A stretch of DNA of 64,000 bases from Sycon ciliatum (GCF_964019385.1 NC_088645.1:38342350-38406349), one strand, 5' to 3'. Shown: positions 21,300-32,240, counted from the first letter of the stretch. Translations and numbers: made by a program. The notes: generated by a model from the letters alone, not told the origin.

Positions 21300-21960
21300 G
21301 GTAGGTCATTTTCTGTCTCAGTTTCGCCATGAAGGCACTCTTCGCAGTTTTGAGACAGGCAACCGTTGAAAGCCTAGCATCTTGGTAAGCTGACTGCCAA
21401 TCGCCGTCAGACGGGTCATCTCTCAGGCATCTCTATGCACGTCATTTTCTCACTGTGGCAACAGTGCACTCAGGGTTCCACCATGGAGGATCTAATATAC
21501 AGGTTTTCAGGGTTTTAGAGGGGATGAATCTCTTCATACCCTCCAGAATCCTCTCTGAGATGCCAGTGCATGACAGGTCTGGATCAGTCCGAGCAATAGC
21601 TGTCCAATTGGTGGTTCTGAGGAAGTGACGGAGCCTGGCCCAATCAGCATGCTGATACCTCCATACAGTTCTTGATATGGGAGGCTCGCGTGATGCACGG
21701 ATCTGGAAGTCGGAAAGTAGACAGGCATGGTCAGATTTGTCAAGAGGTGGCAAGACAGAAACCAATGATTCTATGGGTAGGTCGGACATCATCTGGTCCA
21801 GTGTGTTGCAGCCGTGGCGGTGGTTGGTGGACTAGCTGTTCAACACCTTGCATGTAGCACATGTCCTCTGCATGCTCGACACCTCTAGTTGTTCTGCTAC
21901 TGTGGAGCCACTCCTGGTTATGTACATTGAAGTCCTAGCAACTATCACAGCAGAGTTGAG
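21300..21960 (-). pseudogene. LINE endonuclease C-terminus and linker fragment
   Basis: The minus-strand ORF 21792-21442 carries the end of an AP endonuclease (PPLDKSDHACLLSDF, the SDH catalytic block) and the following linker (TVWRYQHADWARLRHFL, ILEGMKRFIPSKTLK, PPWWNPEC) that precedes RT in jockey-type LINEs. RT is absent. Sequence on both sides is decayed. Confidence 0.6.
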
Positions 21961-22451
21961 GCAAAAATGGCACAAAACTGACCAGGAGTACTGAGACATT
22001 CGGCGACCTGACTCCTAGCTCCAACACTTCTCCGAGGCGCACAAACCAACAACCTCCCAAGTTGGAAGGCTCAGGTTCGCAAAGGTGCAAGAGGGGAAGG
22101 AAAGTGCAACGAAGAAGAGCACGAGCTACGCGCCACGGCAACAAAGAATGCCAAAAGTTACTGGATGATGACGAAACTAGTACTTCATAAGACTATTGGA
22201 CATACCGGCCTTACTACAACTCGACGACGCAACAAACCACCCAACTTGGGAGGCTCAAGTTTATGTAGTAAACAAACAAAGGGGAAGCTACGCGAAAGAC
22301 GAATTGTGACAAACCGAAACGCCAACATTCTACTGAACTTCACTACACTGTATCATGTAAATATGATAGACTAGTTGTGTGCAATAACAAGTTGTTCCAC
22401 ATGACGCACGTTTTGCCGTATAGGTCATGGCGGCTCATAAGGTGTGCAAAG
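21961..22451. other. non-coding; Penelope-like flank copy 2 from 22266
   Basis: No gene seen in 21961-22265. From 22266 the sequence parallels 19493-19656 (GGGGAAGCTA, then CAAACCGAAACG and so on). Confidence 0.45.
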
Positions 22452-22662
22452 TTGAGCTCGTATGGTGAGCCAATAAAATTATGGTGAAAATGGAGAAGGA
22501 CAAAATGTTACGAGTTATGACTAACTGTCCATCAACGTGACCAGATCTTATCCAGTCAGCGAGTGCGACAAAATGGTGGTTGATGGACAGTTAGTCATAA
22601 CTCGTAACATTTTGTCCTTCTCCTTTTTCACCGAAATTTAATTGGCTCTCCATCCGAGTTCA
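22452..22662. mobile_element. hairpin MITE, copy 2
   Basis: Same family as 19657-19886: ends (T)GAGCTCGTATGGTGAGCCAA and TGGCTCTCCATCCGAGTTCA, with arms around GGACAAAATGTTACGAGTTA. About 211 bp with no ORF. Confidence 0.7.
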
Positions 22663-23400
22663 TAGTTCATTGTAATTGCTCTTGTTTGCTCTTCCTTGTA
22701 TATCACCTGAGAAGAAGGTACAGAAGTTTACTCGCGAAACCATTAGTTTTCAGAATGTTGTTGAAGAGCTGGAGGTTTGTCCTGTCAACTTTTTTCCTTA
22801 GCTTCATTAGCCTGGAAAACGATAATGAGTTACTTGCGTCACCTCGAACGTGCTCGTAAGTCCAATGTCTTGAAGAGATCTGGTATATGTTTCCAAGTTG
22901 GCTATTCAAGGATCGCAGTATCTCGGCTTCCTCCGGAATCCGTCTCGAGTGCTGGACTCCAGGTGTCATTGTGTGATCTACAAGCGCTTTGTCCGCCCGG
23001 GCACAAACCACTCTGGCTCGCCTCATCCAACAGGGTGGCCATCGCCTAATTGGTGATGGACCGTACCTTTGCCTCCTGTACAATATGCATTGTCCAGATG
23101 CACATCGCCTTCTACAGAGGATGTTGCCGCCCCTGCAGCCCCAATCCCAAACAGTCCACTCCACCCGTAGTACGTTTTGAAGATCCACCCACGCACACCA
23201 ACTGGCAAATGAACTTCCAGTCCCTTCCCGAAACAACCTGTGTCGAGCCTACCCTCGCGCAATTTTCCCTGTCAGGAACCAGCTGCCCGCCGGAGTCTTC
23301 TCTGGTCCATTTTGCAGAATAACTTACAAAGTTTCAAGGTTGCAGCCAACCGCTGTTTGAAGACCAACGACTGATCGTGGGCACATGATTATCTCTGAGT
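22663..23400 (+). pseudogene. LINE ORF2 C-terminal fragment, copy 2
   Basis: Parallel to the copy at 19887-20690: short frames on + match the same RT tail (HCVIYKRFVRP at 22968-23000, GGHRLIGDG, NPLTHTNWQ-type sequence) with extra deletions and frameshifts. It is followed by the same CT-rich tail to about 23560. Confidence 0.6.
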
Positions 23401-23646
23401 ATCAGCATCATATCTGCCTCACCCCATGATTTTCAAATTCCGCTCCACGTACTCCTCCCAATAACGTGTTTCCTTCTTTTCTCTCCTTCTCCTCCTTACA
23501 CTCTCTGTCTTATCTTTACCCGCCTTCTAAATGTACTGTCTCTCCTTCTAACATTTAGTATCATGTACTTGTAGCTGCTAGTATGATGCAAGCCAGACAT
23601 GAATTGATCGAAGAAGGATAGATTGACCATCACTGTGCACAGGAGT
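23401..23646. other. CT-rich LINE tail and spacer
   Basis: Matches the tail of copy 1 (CTCCTTCTCCTCC) to about 23570, then a short unique spacer before the tRNA-like sequence. Confidence 0.4.
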
Positions 23647-23719
23647 CATACTGTAGCTCAGTTGGTTAGAGCATTGCTCGCGAATAGCAAGGTCCCTGGT
23701 TCGAGTCCCGGTGGCGTGA
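23647..23719 (+). tRNA. tRNA-like sequence, probably a tRNA pseudogene or SINE head
   Basis: A good A box (TAGCTCAGTTGGTTAGAGC) and B box (GGTTCGAGTCC) sit at tRNA spacing. D and anticodon stems pair (GCTC/GAGC and TTGCT/AGCAA). The T stem has one mismatch (T-C). The acceptor stem pairs only with several G-T pairs and one A-C mismatch. The anticodon loop is CGCGAAT, so position 33 is G rather than the near-invariant T; the nominal anticodon would be CGA (Ser). These defects favour a pseudogene. Confidence 0.5.
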
Positions 23720-24187
23720 CTGATGATTTTTCTTTCTTTCATATCTGGCTTGCAAGTGTTGAGTTTTTTTCTTTTTTTCTTCTTCTTTCTTTTTGGTACG
23801 TTTTATGTAAAATAAACAGAACAACAACATGTCCCCATGATGTCGAGACCTCAGGTCGGTTGAGGGCAGAAAGCCTCACCATCAATGCTCCCACTATGCA
23901 TTTTTTTTGTCTTTTCCCCAGAACCGTGATCAATGTAGATAAATGAAAAAAGAAAGAAAAAAAACCTCCCTAGCCTAGGCATTCACAGATTGCTTGAAGC
24001 ACTCTGCTTTCTGTACAAGCTCCATTGTTCATTGTTCAACTAGCCCAGATATGCTCCTCGCCCGTCTTCCACCCTGAGCTACCAACACATCAAGCCATAG
24101 CACCCAACTGCATTCATCACACCAGTTTCAGCTCACTCCCACTCTTTCCCTCAGAGAACGGAATGATGTACTTTCGTCCTTCCCTCA
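23720..24187. other. non-coding, T-rich then A-rich
   Basis: No gene. Poly-T/CT at 23730-23800 and A-rich at 23945-23970. The segment around 24020-24180 is a further part of the LINE 3' repeat (see next entry). Confidence 0.35.
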
Positions 24188-24390
24188 GCATGTTGTGGAG
24201 GTCTGGGACCAGCTCCCGCAGTGTGTTCTGCTGAACCCGTGAACAAGGAAATAATTGCAAATGTTCAAAGAGAAGGTCAATGCCCACCTGCACTTTACTC
24301 GCTGGGAGTGGGCAATGGATAGGCTACGAACTAAAGACAAAAGACGAAAATGCTCTAACTCTGTTCCCTCTTCCATTAACTTCTAGATTC
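24188..24390 (+). repeat. LINE 3'-end copy B
   Basis: Nearly the same sequence as 17105-17305 (GTTGTGGAGGTCTGG, AACAAGGAAATAATTGCAAA, GGGCAATGGATAGGCTACGA). Confidence 0.65.
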
Positions 24391-24480
24391 TCGCTCCACA
24401 CATACTGGCATACACAGAGACATAGACAGCAATAGTGACAACACACAAAGTGAAGGGTAGTTGGCGCGCCCAGATGTGAC
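24391..24480. repeat. dispersed repeat shared with 60294-60385
   Basis: About 90 bp beginning CTCGCTCCACA and containing ACAGAGACATAGACAGCAAT occurs here and at 60294-60385 in the same orientation, at more than 90% identity by eye. Confidence 0.75.
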
Positions 24481-25249
24481 TCAGAAATAGCATAGCGCGG
24501 CGACAACGATGAAGAAGGCAGAGAGATGCAAACAAAACAGGGAGACTGACAGAGAGAAAATGTGACAAAAACGAGTAGGCTATGACCTACACAAAGTTGC
24601 TCATAGTCCAAGGAGCTAGCACCCTGATCTGGTGCTGTACATCCCAGTTCAGTGATGAGGAACAACCCACCAAATTGAGTGTGACAGCATGTAGGGTGTC
24701 TATATTAGTTCAGGTGTCACTGAGGAACTGGCCAGCCAGGACTTGACCATATCGAAGGATAGTGGCTGCTTCGGTGAAGAGCTGAGCATTGCTGGCCGCA
24801 CTGTAATAACAGGTAGGTGATAGTGATACTTCCACGCAGTGCACAAGAACAAGTCATCTGATTCACAAACCTGACTGAACAGCAAGTGGCGACTATAAAG
24901 ATCACATATAGCAGATATATCGGTTCAGTTTGCGCTGAACAGAATCAATCCTCCCATAGCCAACCCCTGAAGTACTCTAAAGCAGGGAGTAGAGAAGAGA
25001 AAAGAGAAAGAACAAGCAGGAAAAGCACACAGAACAGCAGAGTAAGTCATCTGGATGCAAGAACCATGTACAGGGTTGTACCACAAACAGACTCGGGACA
25101 AGTGAAAACCGATAGGGCCGGCATGATTAAGTTCACAGCATAAAATTGTTGGAATTAATCCAGGAATATTCACACAGTGCCGCCAGGCCTCACACAGAAC
25201 ACACAGAGCCCATGCAAGAAGCCAGTAAGTTAGGTCTGATCTGTTTTGC
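24481..25249. other. non-coding stretch
   Basis: No gene or domain seen; purine-rich at 24990-25030. It runs into the satellite array. Confidence 0.3.
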
Positions 25250-26288
25250 AAAGTGCACGTAACACCTGTCCAATCTGACTAGTACAGTGGACAAAAATTG
25301 ACTTCACACAGTATAGAATGAACTCCTCCAGTAAGACATTTTTACTGGGATACAGCTGACACCACACAGTATGCAAGACACTCCTCCAATAGGACAGATA
25401 ATGATACTGGAACTCAATATTTTACTCTTGGTGACCGACATGTATAGCCAGTAAGATCATTCTACTGGGACCCGTCCAACCTGGTACATTGCGAACGCAT
25501 TCATCCATCGAGACGATCATACAGACTCAACTGACATCGCACATTGCACAATACGTCAACTACATGTAGTAAGACATTGATAGTGGGAGGTGGCGGACAT
25601 TACACAGTACCCAATGCACCCATCGAGACTGTTATACTGGGACCCGTCTGACATTGTATAGTACACAATCTGATGAGCGAATGAGACATACTGGAATAAA
25701 CTCCTCCAGAAAGACATTTCGACTAGGACACAGTGGATCCCACACCGTATGCAAAGCACTCCTCTAATGAGACATACTGATACTGAAACTCGACATATAA
25801 CTCTCGGTAAACAATATGTACATCCGGTAAGACAACCCAACATTATACTTGGCAAAATGCCCTCATTCGTTGAAACAATCGTACAGAGACTCAGCTGACA
25901 TCGTACATTGCACAATACGTCAACTAGTAAGACATTGATATTGGGAGGTGGCGGACACTGCCGGGCTGGACGTGCCTTACGTTGATTGGTGCATAAGGCG
26001 TTCATCCAGTGAGACAGTTATATGGGCACTCATCTGGCGTCGCACAGTGTAGAACGCAATCATCCCGGGCGACAGATCTAGAGGGGTTCGTCTGGCATTG
26101 GACAGTGCGCAGTGCACTCTTCCAATAAGACAGTTATACTGGGCATCCTCCGTCATCTCGCAGCCCACAATGCACTCTTCCAGTAAGACAGTTATACTGG
26201 GAATCCTCCATCATCTCGCAGTGCGCAATGCACTCTTCCAGTAAGACATTTATACTGGGAATCCACCGTCACCTCCCAGCGCACAATA
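25250..26288. repeat. degenerate satellite array, left part
   Basis: A tandem repeat of about 60 bp with drifting copies. Each unit has an AGTAAGACA(T/G)T core, a TATACTGGGA block and a CGCA(C/G)A(A/G)T(A/G)C(A/G)CAATGCA-like block. The clearest units are at 26100-26280 (CACTCTTCCAGTAAGACAGT). It resumes at 31655, so it was split by an insertion. Confidence 0.75.
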
Positions 26289-26562
26289 GGGCTTGAAAGT
26301 GCTACGTCAGTCCATAGCAATGGCATAGCAACAATTAAAAAATTCGAAAACTGGATCCACCTGGATCCAGTTTTTGTATGGATCCAAGCACATTTCAAGC
26401 GGTCTCACTCACAGCAAGGTGATGTTGCCGGAGAAACTGACTGATTTGGCTAGTGGGGGCGGGGTGACAACTGGTGGCGAAGTAAAAGTTGCACCTGCAT
26501 ATGACATGAGTGGGTTGCTATGCACCCACATACTGGTATGAACCCTCTAAGATTCTCTAAAT

Positions 26563-26873
26563 TGTCAGGATCGTACGACCACACGGCACGAGGACAACTG
26601 TTTTCCTTTACACAGTATATTTCACTTCATCTGATAATTAACAATGAACACTAATAACACCAGCTATTTATAGCATGCAAAAACAGCGTACATGCAAAAC
26701 ATAAGCATATAAAACTGGACATAACAGCGTATACAGCAAAACGCACACAACGCATATAGGGTACGCCATGCAGCAACATCAGCGATACGGCGGAGTCGAA
26801 ATACAACATTTCAACGAATACAATGCCATAAGCGCGAAGGCCTTTCCCAATTGAGAACTGGTGGTTTGCAACA
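26563..26873 (-). repeat. BEL 3' LTR (311 bp)
   Basis: On the minus strand it starts TGTTGCAAACC and ends ...CCTGACA, so it has TG...CA ends. The first 60 bp are identical to the fragment at 31490-31550 at the other end of the polyprotein. It is preceded by a purine-rich tract. Confidence 0.75.
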
Positions 26874-26890
26874 TTATCCCCACCAAAGGG
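26874..26890 (-). promoter_or_regulatory. polypurine tract of the BEL element
   Basis: The minus-strand sequence TTTGGTGGGGATAA directly abuts the LTR start TGTTGC. This is the plus-strand primer position in LTR retrotransposons. Confidence 0.65.
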
Positions 26891-26921
26891 CTTCTCACCG
26901 CCGTACAACAATGCACACAAG

Positions 26922-29900
26922 TCAAAAACGATCCGGGGCTCTGACTATGCGCCCAGAACGTGTCATCTCCTGCTGCCGTGGTGGTGGTAACGGTGCTGAC
27001 GGTTCATACGCTGGCTGCTGAGGGACGATAGCAGGTTGAGCGGTATCTGGAAGCCCAGGAGCCACGTCCTGTGACGATACTTCTAACGGCACTAACCTTT
27101 GGATCGGCCTCAACAGGGTACTGGTACTCAACTTAACCTTGGCAACACGACGCTTACCATCTCGACCAGGGAATAACTCGATGATCCGTCCCAAACGCCA
27201 GAACTGTTTGCGCTTGGTATCATCGAGAACAAAGACAACATCACCCACAGCTAAAGGGCGCGACATGGTCTGTTGGTGTTTGTTCAGCTGACTTAGGTAC
27301 TCCACCTCCCAACGATTCTTGACATGCTCCAGTGTCCGACTGAGGTAACGCAATCTCGATGACATCTGCGCAGCGTCCAGGGTACCTGCTGGCTTCTCTG
27401 ACGATATCCAGATGTCCCCCATCATCATTGCAGGGGTTACTGGTGGCTCATCCCGGCTATCAGACACATAAGTTAGCGGACGACTATTCACCACTGCTTC
27501 AACCTCATACAAGAGGGTCTCAAGCTCCTGGACCTTCAGAAACGCTGTTCCCATTACCTTTTTCAAGGCACTCTTCACTGTACCAACCATTCGCTCATAG
27601 AAGCCTCCATGCCATGGTGCAGCTGGAGGATTGAACATCCATGGCACACTCAGTTTGTCAGACGCCGCCTTGAACGTTGTAGCGTTGTCAGACCTGATCC
27701 GAGACGGCAAACTACGTCTCGCGACAAACTTCCGAAATGCCATCAAGAATGACTCGGTACTTAAACTATCGACCACCTCCAAGTGAACTGCTCTGGTGGT
27801 GGCACACACAAACAATGCTATCCATACCTTCGGAGATGACTCACCACGGCGCACGTACAACGGACCAGCATAGTCGATGCCGGTAGTTGCGAACGGCCTC
27901 TCGTGAACAACTCGGTCTTCTGGCAGCGGCGGGCAGACTTCTGAGGCAGCCTTAGCCTTGTAGCGGCGGCATGTAACACATCGCTGAGTAATGTTGCGTA
28001 GCGCTCGTCGACCACCGATAATCCAGAATTTCTGACGGATGAACGACAAGACTCCTTCTACACCTTGGTGCATCCTTTCAACATGCTTTTTCTCCAACAG
28101 CAACTCGGTCAGATGATGTTTGCCTAACAGGACTGGGTGCTTGGCTCCATACGCCAACTCGCTATAGAGTTCAGCACGAGGCTCAGTGTGCTTCCACTGC
28201 AACATCCGAGTCACCATGCCCTGTGCCCTCGACCATTTACTGAATCGGAGCCACCATTCCTTATCAGATTCTCGACTACAGGTGGTGGCTGACACTCGTA
28301 CTTCTACACTGGACTCATCTGTAGCTGCGGTTGAGGATGCGGTGGGCCAGTCATTGGGCTCCGTGATCCAGGTTGGTCCGCCCCTCCAGAACGGACTACG
28401 GATCTGCTGTGCACTACTCCCACGCGACGGTAAATCTGCTGGGTTGTGAAGGCCCGGGCAATGGTTCCACACAATGCCGACCTTCTTCGATATCTCTTGG
28501 ACTTGACTGACGCGGTTAGCCACAAATGTTTTCCATTTGTACGATGGATTACTGATCCAATGAACGGTAGTGAGACTGTCAGTCCAGCCATAGACTTGCG
28601 TGACGGTCACACGCAGCTCCTTCACCACAAACTCAGTGTAGCGAGCCGCTAGACATACTGCTTGTAACTCAAGGCGGGCTAACGTGGGCGGAGACACAGG
28701 TGCCACTTTGGCCTTGGCAAATACCAAGTGCGACTGTCCATTGACGACTGCATACAAACAACATCCAAACGCTTTCTCACTGGCATCGGCGAAGGCATGA
28801 AGCGCAATCGGCGTGTCAAGATTGCAGCAAATCCAACGTGGTATGTCAATGCTCACCACGTCGGCCAACTCTCCCCACCATTGCGCACATGCGGCTGCGA
28901 TGCCATCAGGCAACATATCATCCCAGTCGCCTCCGACTTTCCAGGCTTGCTGTAGCAGTATCTTTCCCGTCACAACTGCCGGTGCTGCTAGACCTAGCGG
29001 ATCAAACACTGATGCAACACACTTGAGGAGGGATCGCCGGGTCCAAACAGACGGCCTATCGGACTCGCCTAGCGCTGCTATGCTGAGCAAGTCATCACTG
29101 GTTTTCCATTTCAGACCGAGGACTTTATCTCCGGCCTCTGGATCGCACGGGATTTCGTTGCCTCGCCACTTGCGTAACTCCATGCCAGCATTCGTAAGCA
29201 CACGCACGCTGAACTCTTGCATCTCCTTGGCTTCCGAGGCATTTGAGACACTAGAGACCAAATCGTCAACGTAGAAACTCGTGAGCAAGAGATCAATACG
29301 ATCTCGCTCTTTGGGTGCAGACAACGCCCGTAGCTCCTTCAAGTGATGCTGAATCACCGCAGTAAGCATGTACGGCGAGCAGTTTACGCCAAATGGCAGT
29401 TTCGTTAGCCTCCAGGTTAACAGTTCATCGCTGTCGCTTCGACCGGGCCACAAGAAACGCAGGTACGGACGGTCTTCGGGATTAACCGCGACCATGAAGA
29501 AAGCCTTGCGGATGTCCGCTTGCAGCGCGCTCTTATATTCACGGAACCGTAATAGCATACCTGCGAGACTCGGCAATAGCGACGGTCCAGGGTCAACCAT
29601 GTCGTTCAACGACTTGCCATCTGGAGCCGTCGCCGAGGCATTGAACACCACTCTTAACTTCGTGGTTGCAGCGTGCTCGCGGAATACACCATGATGCGGT
29701 ACATAGTACCCGGCATCGCTCTCACATGGCTCCAGCTCAATTGCTCCAAGCTCGCGGTACTCCCTGATCAGCACATCATCATAGAGCGCACGCTTGCCAT
29801 TCCTCTTCAGCTTTTCAAGAAGCCGCGTTGCGATGACTCTAGCTTGAGCAAAGTTATCCGTTGGGCGACGCTCATTTCGCCACAAGAGACCCACTTGGTA

Positions 29901-31553
29901 CCCGCTGCCCTGGCGACATAGCGGGAACGATGGCAGGTGCTGATGTTGTTCTGGAGGTTCATCCAACTGCCATAGTTGTTCAATGTGGGCTGTGACACAT
30001 GACACGGTCACCGGCTGACTGTTTCGACTTGGTGCAGACGGTGGACCAGATAATACATTACCTATCTCTGTGTTCCACACCGTCTCACCATTAACTTCCT
30101 TCTTGCTGTGCAGTACCGCGTTGATATAGTCTGCACCAATCAGCATATGTATTTCGTCTGATGTCCCTTGTTGAGGCTTGTCACTCAGCTCTACTCCCCA
30201 ACTGTGCCACTGCGCAATGGTCTGCGGACTTGCGCACTTCAGGTCCAGCTCAAGCGTTGGTTTCACGAACGCGCGTACCCGAATGCTAGCGGAGCTACCC
30301 TGGATCGTGATGGCGTACTTATCCATGCGCTGTTGGGTTGGTTCCGCGCCGAACGGCTTCACCTCTACATTTTCAACCCCAACGTGTTCTGCATCGATTG
30401 CTGACACCAACGCTGCAGTCACGAATGACGCCTCAGCACCCGAGTCCAGGAACACTCGAACCTTCACGTTTCGAGTTCTTCCCTCAACTCGTGCCACTCC
30501 GGTCATCAGCCGCACACTTGGCGAGTGTAGACAGCACGACCCAACATTCTTCTCCGTAACTATCTCAGTCGGTTTCTCCCGGCTGTAACCTGCTCTATCC
30601 AACACATCATGTATTAGCAGGTGGTGTTTCCTCTGGCATTTCGTGCATCTCGAGCCTGACCGACATTCTCTGGCCATATGGCCATACTTAAGGCAGTTCC
30701 AGCAGAGTCTCTCTCGCTGCAGAAAACCCTTTCTCTCTTCCTGTGGCAGCGAGTTTAGCTGCTTCTCTGCATCTGCGACCGATATCGCCATGCACTGTGC
30801 CGACGCCGTGGGCCTTGGCACGGATCGTTCTACTGGCTTCCTGGCAGTATCACCCTGTCGTCCGTGCGCGACCTGGTAAGACGCGCCGTGCTCCTGTACC
30901 TGGCGCAGTGACATCCCGTAGCACTGCCGTTCGACCAGGTACGTCTTCATCTCAGGTCCACATTGCTCCAAGATTACCTGCTTTGCCATTGCTTGCAGCA
31001 CCGGGGCCATTTTACCTATATCGGCGCTATACTTGGTGCCCACCTCCCCATCCTCTGTCATAGCGAGTGTGGCCCACACCTCTACCTCTCGGCAAACACG
31101 GACAACGTATTGATGAAACGACTCATCTGACCGCTGCTTGCCTGTCAGCAATGTCTTCCACTCTTTATCCGGAGTCTTTCCGAGCGAGGCAAGCAACTCT
31201 CGCTTTGCTTCCTCGTAATGGTTGCATCCAATACATATCCTCTCCGCTTTGCTACCCGCTAGCGCGATGCGCAGTCGCAGCAGCCATTCGCTTTCTTCGA
31301 ACTCGTTCTTGGAACAGATGTCCTCGAACAGGTCAAGATAACGCTCCAATGGCTGCGTTCCATCATATGAGGGGATTTTCATCAACGGTTGACGCCCCTC
31401 GCTGTGACTGGGAGATTCCTCTGTACCTCCCATCGCGGCTTTACCCTCACCCTCATGCGCATTGGCGATGCGCTCGTTAATCTCGTTTAAACGAATACAA
31501 TGCCATAAGCGCGAAGGCCTTTCCCAATTGAGAACTGGTGGTTTGCAACACAT
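26922..31553 (-). CDS. BEL/Pao Gag-Pol polyprotein, open
   Basis: A 1543-codon uninterrupted frame. Order: gag (from IPSYDGTQPLERYLDLFE, about 60-240), zinc knuckle CWNCLKYGHMAREC (about 285), protease FLDSGAEASFV (about 375), RT with LRVVFNASA, LQADIRKAFFMVAV (catalytic Asp), LPFGVNCSPYML and FYVDDLVSSV (catalytic pair), Peptidase_A17/RNase H region (DPLGLAAPAVVTG, HAFADASEKAFG), integrase zinc domain (CVTCRRYKA) and core (TTGIDYAGPLYV, RIRSDNATTF, GGFYERMVG), and C-terminal DUF5641 (SRPLAVGDVVFVLDD). The first ATG (31553) lies inside the LTR remnant; the real start is probably MGGTEES at about codon 42. It is potentially functional, but its 5' LTR is truncated. Confidence 0.9.
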   Translation of the reverse strand: MCCKPPVLNWERPSRLWHCIRLNEINERIANAHEGEGKAAMGGTEESPSHSEGRQPLMKIPSYDGTQPLERYLDLFEDICSKNEFEESEWLLRLRIALAGSKAERICIGCNHYEEAKRELLASLGKTPDKEWKTLLTGKQRSDESFHQYVVRVCREVEVWATLAMTEDGEVGTKYSADIGKMAPVLQAMAKQVILEQCGPEMKTYLVERQCYGMSLRQVQEHGASYQVAHGRQGDTARKPVERSVPRPTASAQCMAISVADAEKQLNSLPQEERKGFLQRERLCWNCLKYGHMARECRSGSRCTKCQRKHHLLIHDVLDRAGYSREKPTEIVTEKNVGSCCLHSPSVRLMTGVARVEGRTRNVKVRVFLDSGAEASFVTAALVSAIDAEHVGVENVEVKPFGAEPTQQRMDKYAITIQGSSASIRVRAFVKPTLELDLKCASPQTIAQWHSWGVELSDKPQQGTSDEIHMLIGADYINAVLHSKKEVNGETVWNTEIGNVLSGPPSAPSRNSQPVTVSCVTAHIEQLWQLDEPPEQHQHLPSFPLCRQGSGYQVGLLWRNERRPTDNFAQARVIATRLLEKLKRNGKRALYDDVLIREYRELGAIELEPCESDAGYYVPHHGVFREHAATTKLRVVFNASATAPDGKSLNDMVDPGPSLLPSLAGMLLRFREYKSALQADIRKAFFMVAVNPEDRPYLRFLWPGRSDSDELLTWRLTKLPFGVNCSPYMLTAVIQHHLKELRALSAPKERDRIDLLLTSFYVDDLVSSVSNASEAKEMQEFSVRVLTNAGMELRKWRGNEIPCDPEAGDKVLGLKWKTSDDLLSIAALGESDRPSVWTRRSLLKCVASVFDPLGLAAPAVVTGKILLQQAWKVGGDWDDMLPDGIAAACAQWWGELADVVSIDIPRWICCNLDTPIALHAFADASEKAFGCCLYAVVNGQSHLVFAKAKVAPVSPPTLARLELQAVCLAARYTEFVVKELRVTVTQVYGWTDSLTTVHWISNPSYKWKTFVANRVSQVQEISKKVGIVWNHCPGLHNPADLPSRGSSAQQIRSPFWRGGPTWITEPNDWPTASSTAATDESSVEVRVSATTCSRESDKEWWLRFSKWSRAQGMVTRMLQWKHTEPRAELYSELAYGAKHPVLLGKHHLTELLLEKKHVERMHQGVEGVLSFIRQKFWIIGGRRALRNITQRCVTCRRYKAKAASEVCPPLPEDRVVHERPFATTGIDYAGPLYVRRGESSPKVWIALFVCATTRAVHLEVVDSLSTESFLMAFRKFVARRSLPSRIRSDNATTFKAASDKLSVPWMFNPPAAPWHGGFYERMVGTVKSALKKVMGTAFLKVQELETLLYEVEAVVNSRPLTYVSDSRDEPPVTPAMMMGDIWISSEKPAGTLDAAQMSSRLRYLSRTLEHVKNRWEVEYLSQLNKHQQTMSRPLAVGDVVFVLDDTKRKQFWRLGRIIELFPGRDGKRRVAKVKLSTSTLLRPIQRLVPLEVSSQDVAPGLPDTAQPAIVPQQPAYEPSAPLPPPRQQEMTRSGRIVRAPDRF
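31490..31550 (-). repeat. BEL 5' LTR remnant (61 bp)
   Basis: Identical to the first 60 bp of the 311-bp LTR at 26563-26873. The LTR remainder, primer-binding site and leader are missing: the sequence jumps from CGTT in the LTR into the gag leader. Confidence 0.8.
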
Positions 31554-31654
31554 ACTGAGGCAATAGCAAAGTCACACCTTAGTGGATCCAAAATAGAAAT
31601 CTGATGTCAATTTACTACTCCCAGGCCGTTTTTGACGTCATCACTTTCAAGCCC

Positions 31655-32240
31655 TATGCACTCTTCCAGTCAGACATACCGGGATTCGTCAGACGTCGCA
31701 CAGCCCCCGATGCACTCCTTCGGTGAGCCAGTTCTATAGGGACTCATATGATATTGCACAGCGCATAATGTGCTCGTCGATTAAGACAGTTACACCAGGA
31801 ATCAACACTGACACTCAGCGCACACTGTACTCATCAAGTAAGACAGTGTTGGGATAGCACAACGCACGATGCGTTCATCCAGTGAGACAGATACAACAGG
31901 ACATGTCCACCGACACACTATAGGAAGTACACTCATCCAGGAACACAGTTTTACCACACAGTGCATAATGTGCTTGTCAATTAGGACAGTTACACCAGGA
32001 ATCATCGCCGACACTCAGTGCACAATGCACTCATCAGGCAAGACTGTTGTAACATAGCACAACGCACAATGCGTTCAGTAAGACAGATACAACAGGACTT
32101 GTCCGCCCGCACAGTATGCGGAGCACACTCATCCCGAAACACAGTTATGCCACCAGCACACAGTGTGCCATACGCGCGTTCACAAAGATAGCTTCGCTTA
32201 CACGAATTTGTAGATTCATCCACTGCCGCACAAATATTGC
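31655..32240. repeat. degenerate satellite array, right part
   Basis: Continues the units of 25250-26288 (CACTCTTCCAGT, AAGACAGTTACACCAGGAAT, GCACAACGCAC(A/G)ATGCGTTCA). Repeats remain readable to about 32220. Confidence 0.75.

Larger units (their letters stand above)
26289..31654. mobile_element. TA-flanked inverted-repeat element hosting a BEL retrotransposon
   Basis: The outer ends are inverted repeats: GGGCTTGAAAGTG at 26289 and its complement ending at 31654, with a further shared TGACGTCA-like block inside. TA flanks both ends (26287-26288 and 31655-31656). Removing it joins the two satellite halves in register. Inside, outside the BEL insert, only about 270 bp (left) and 100 bp (right) remain, so the host was a short non-autonomous DNA element. 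Confidence 0.6.
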
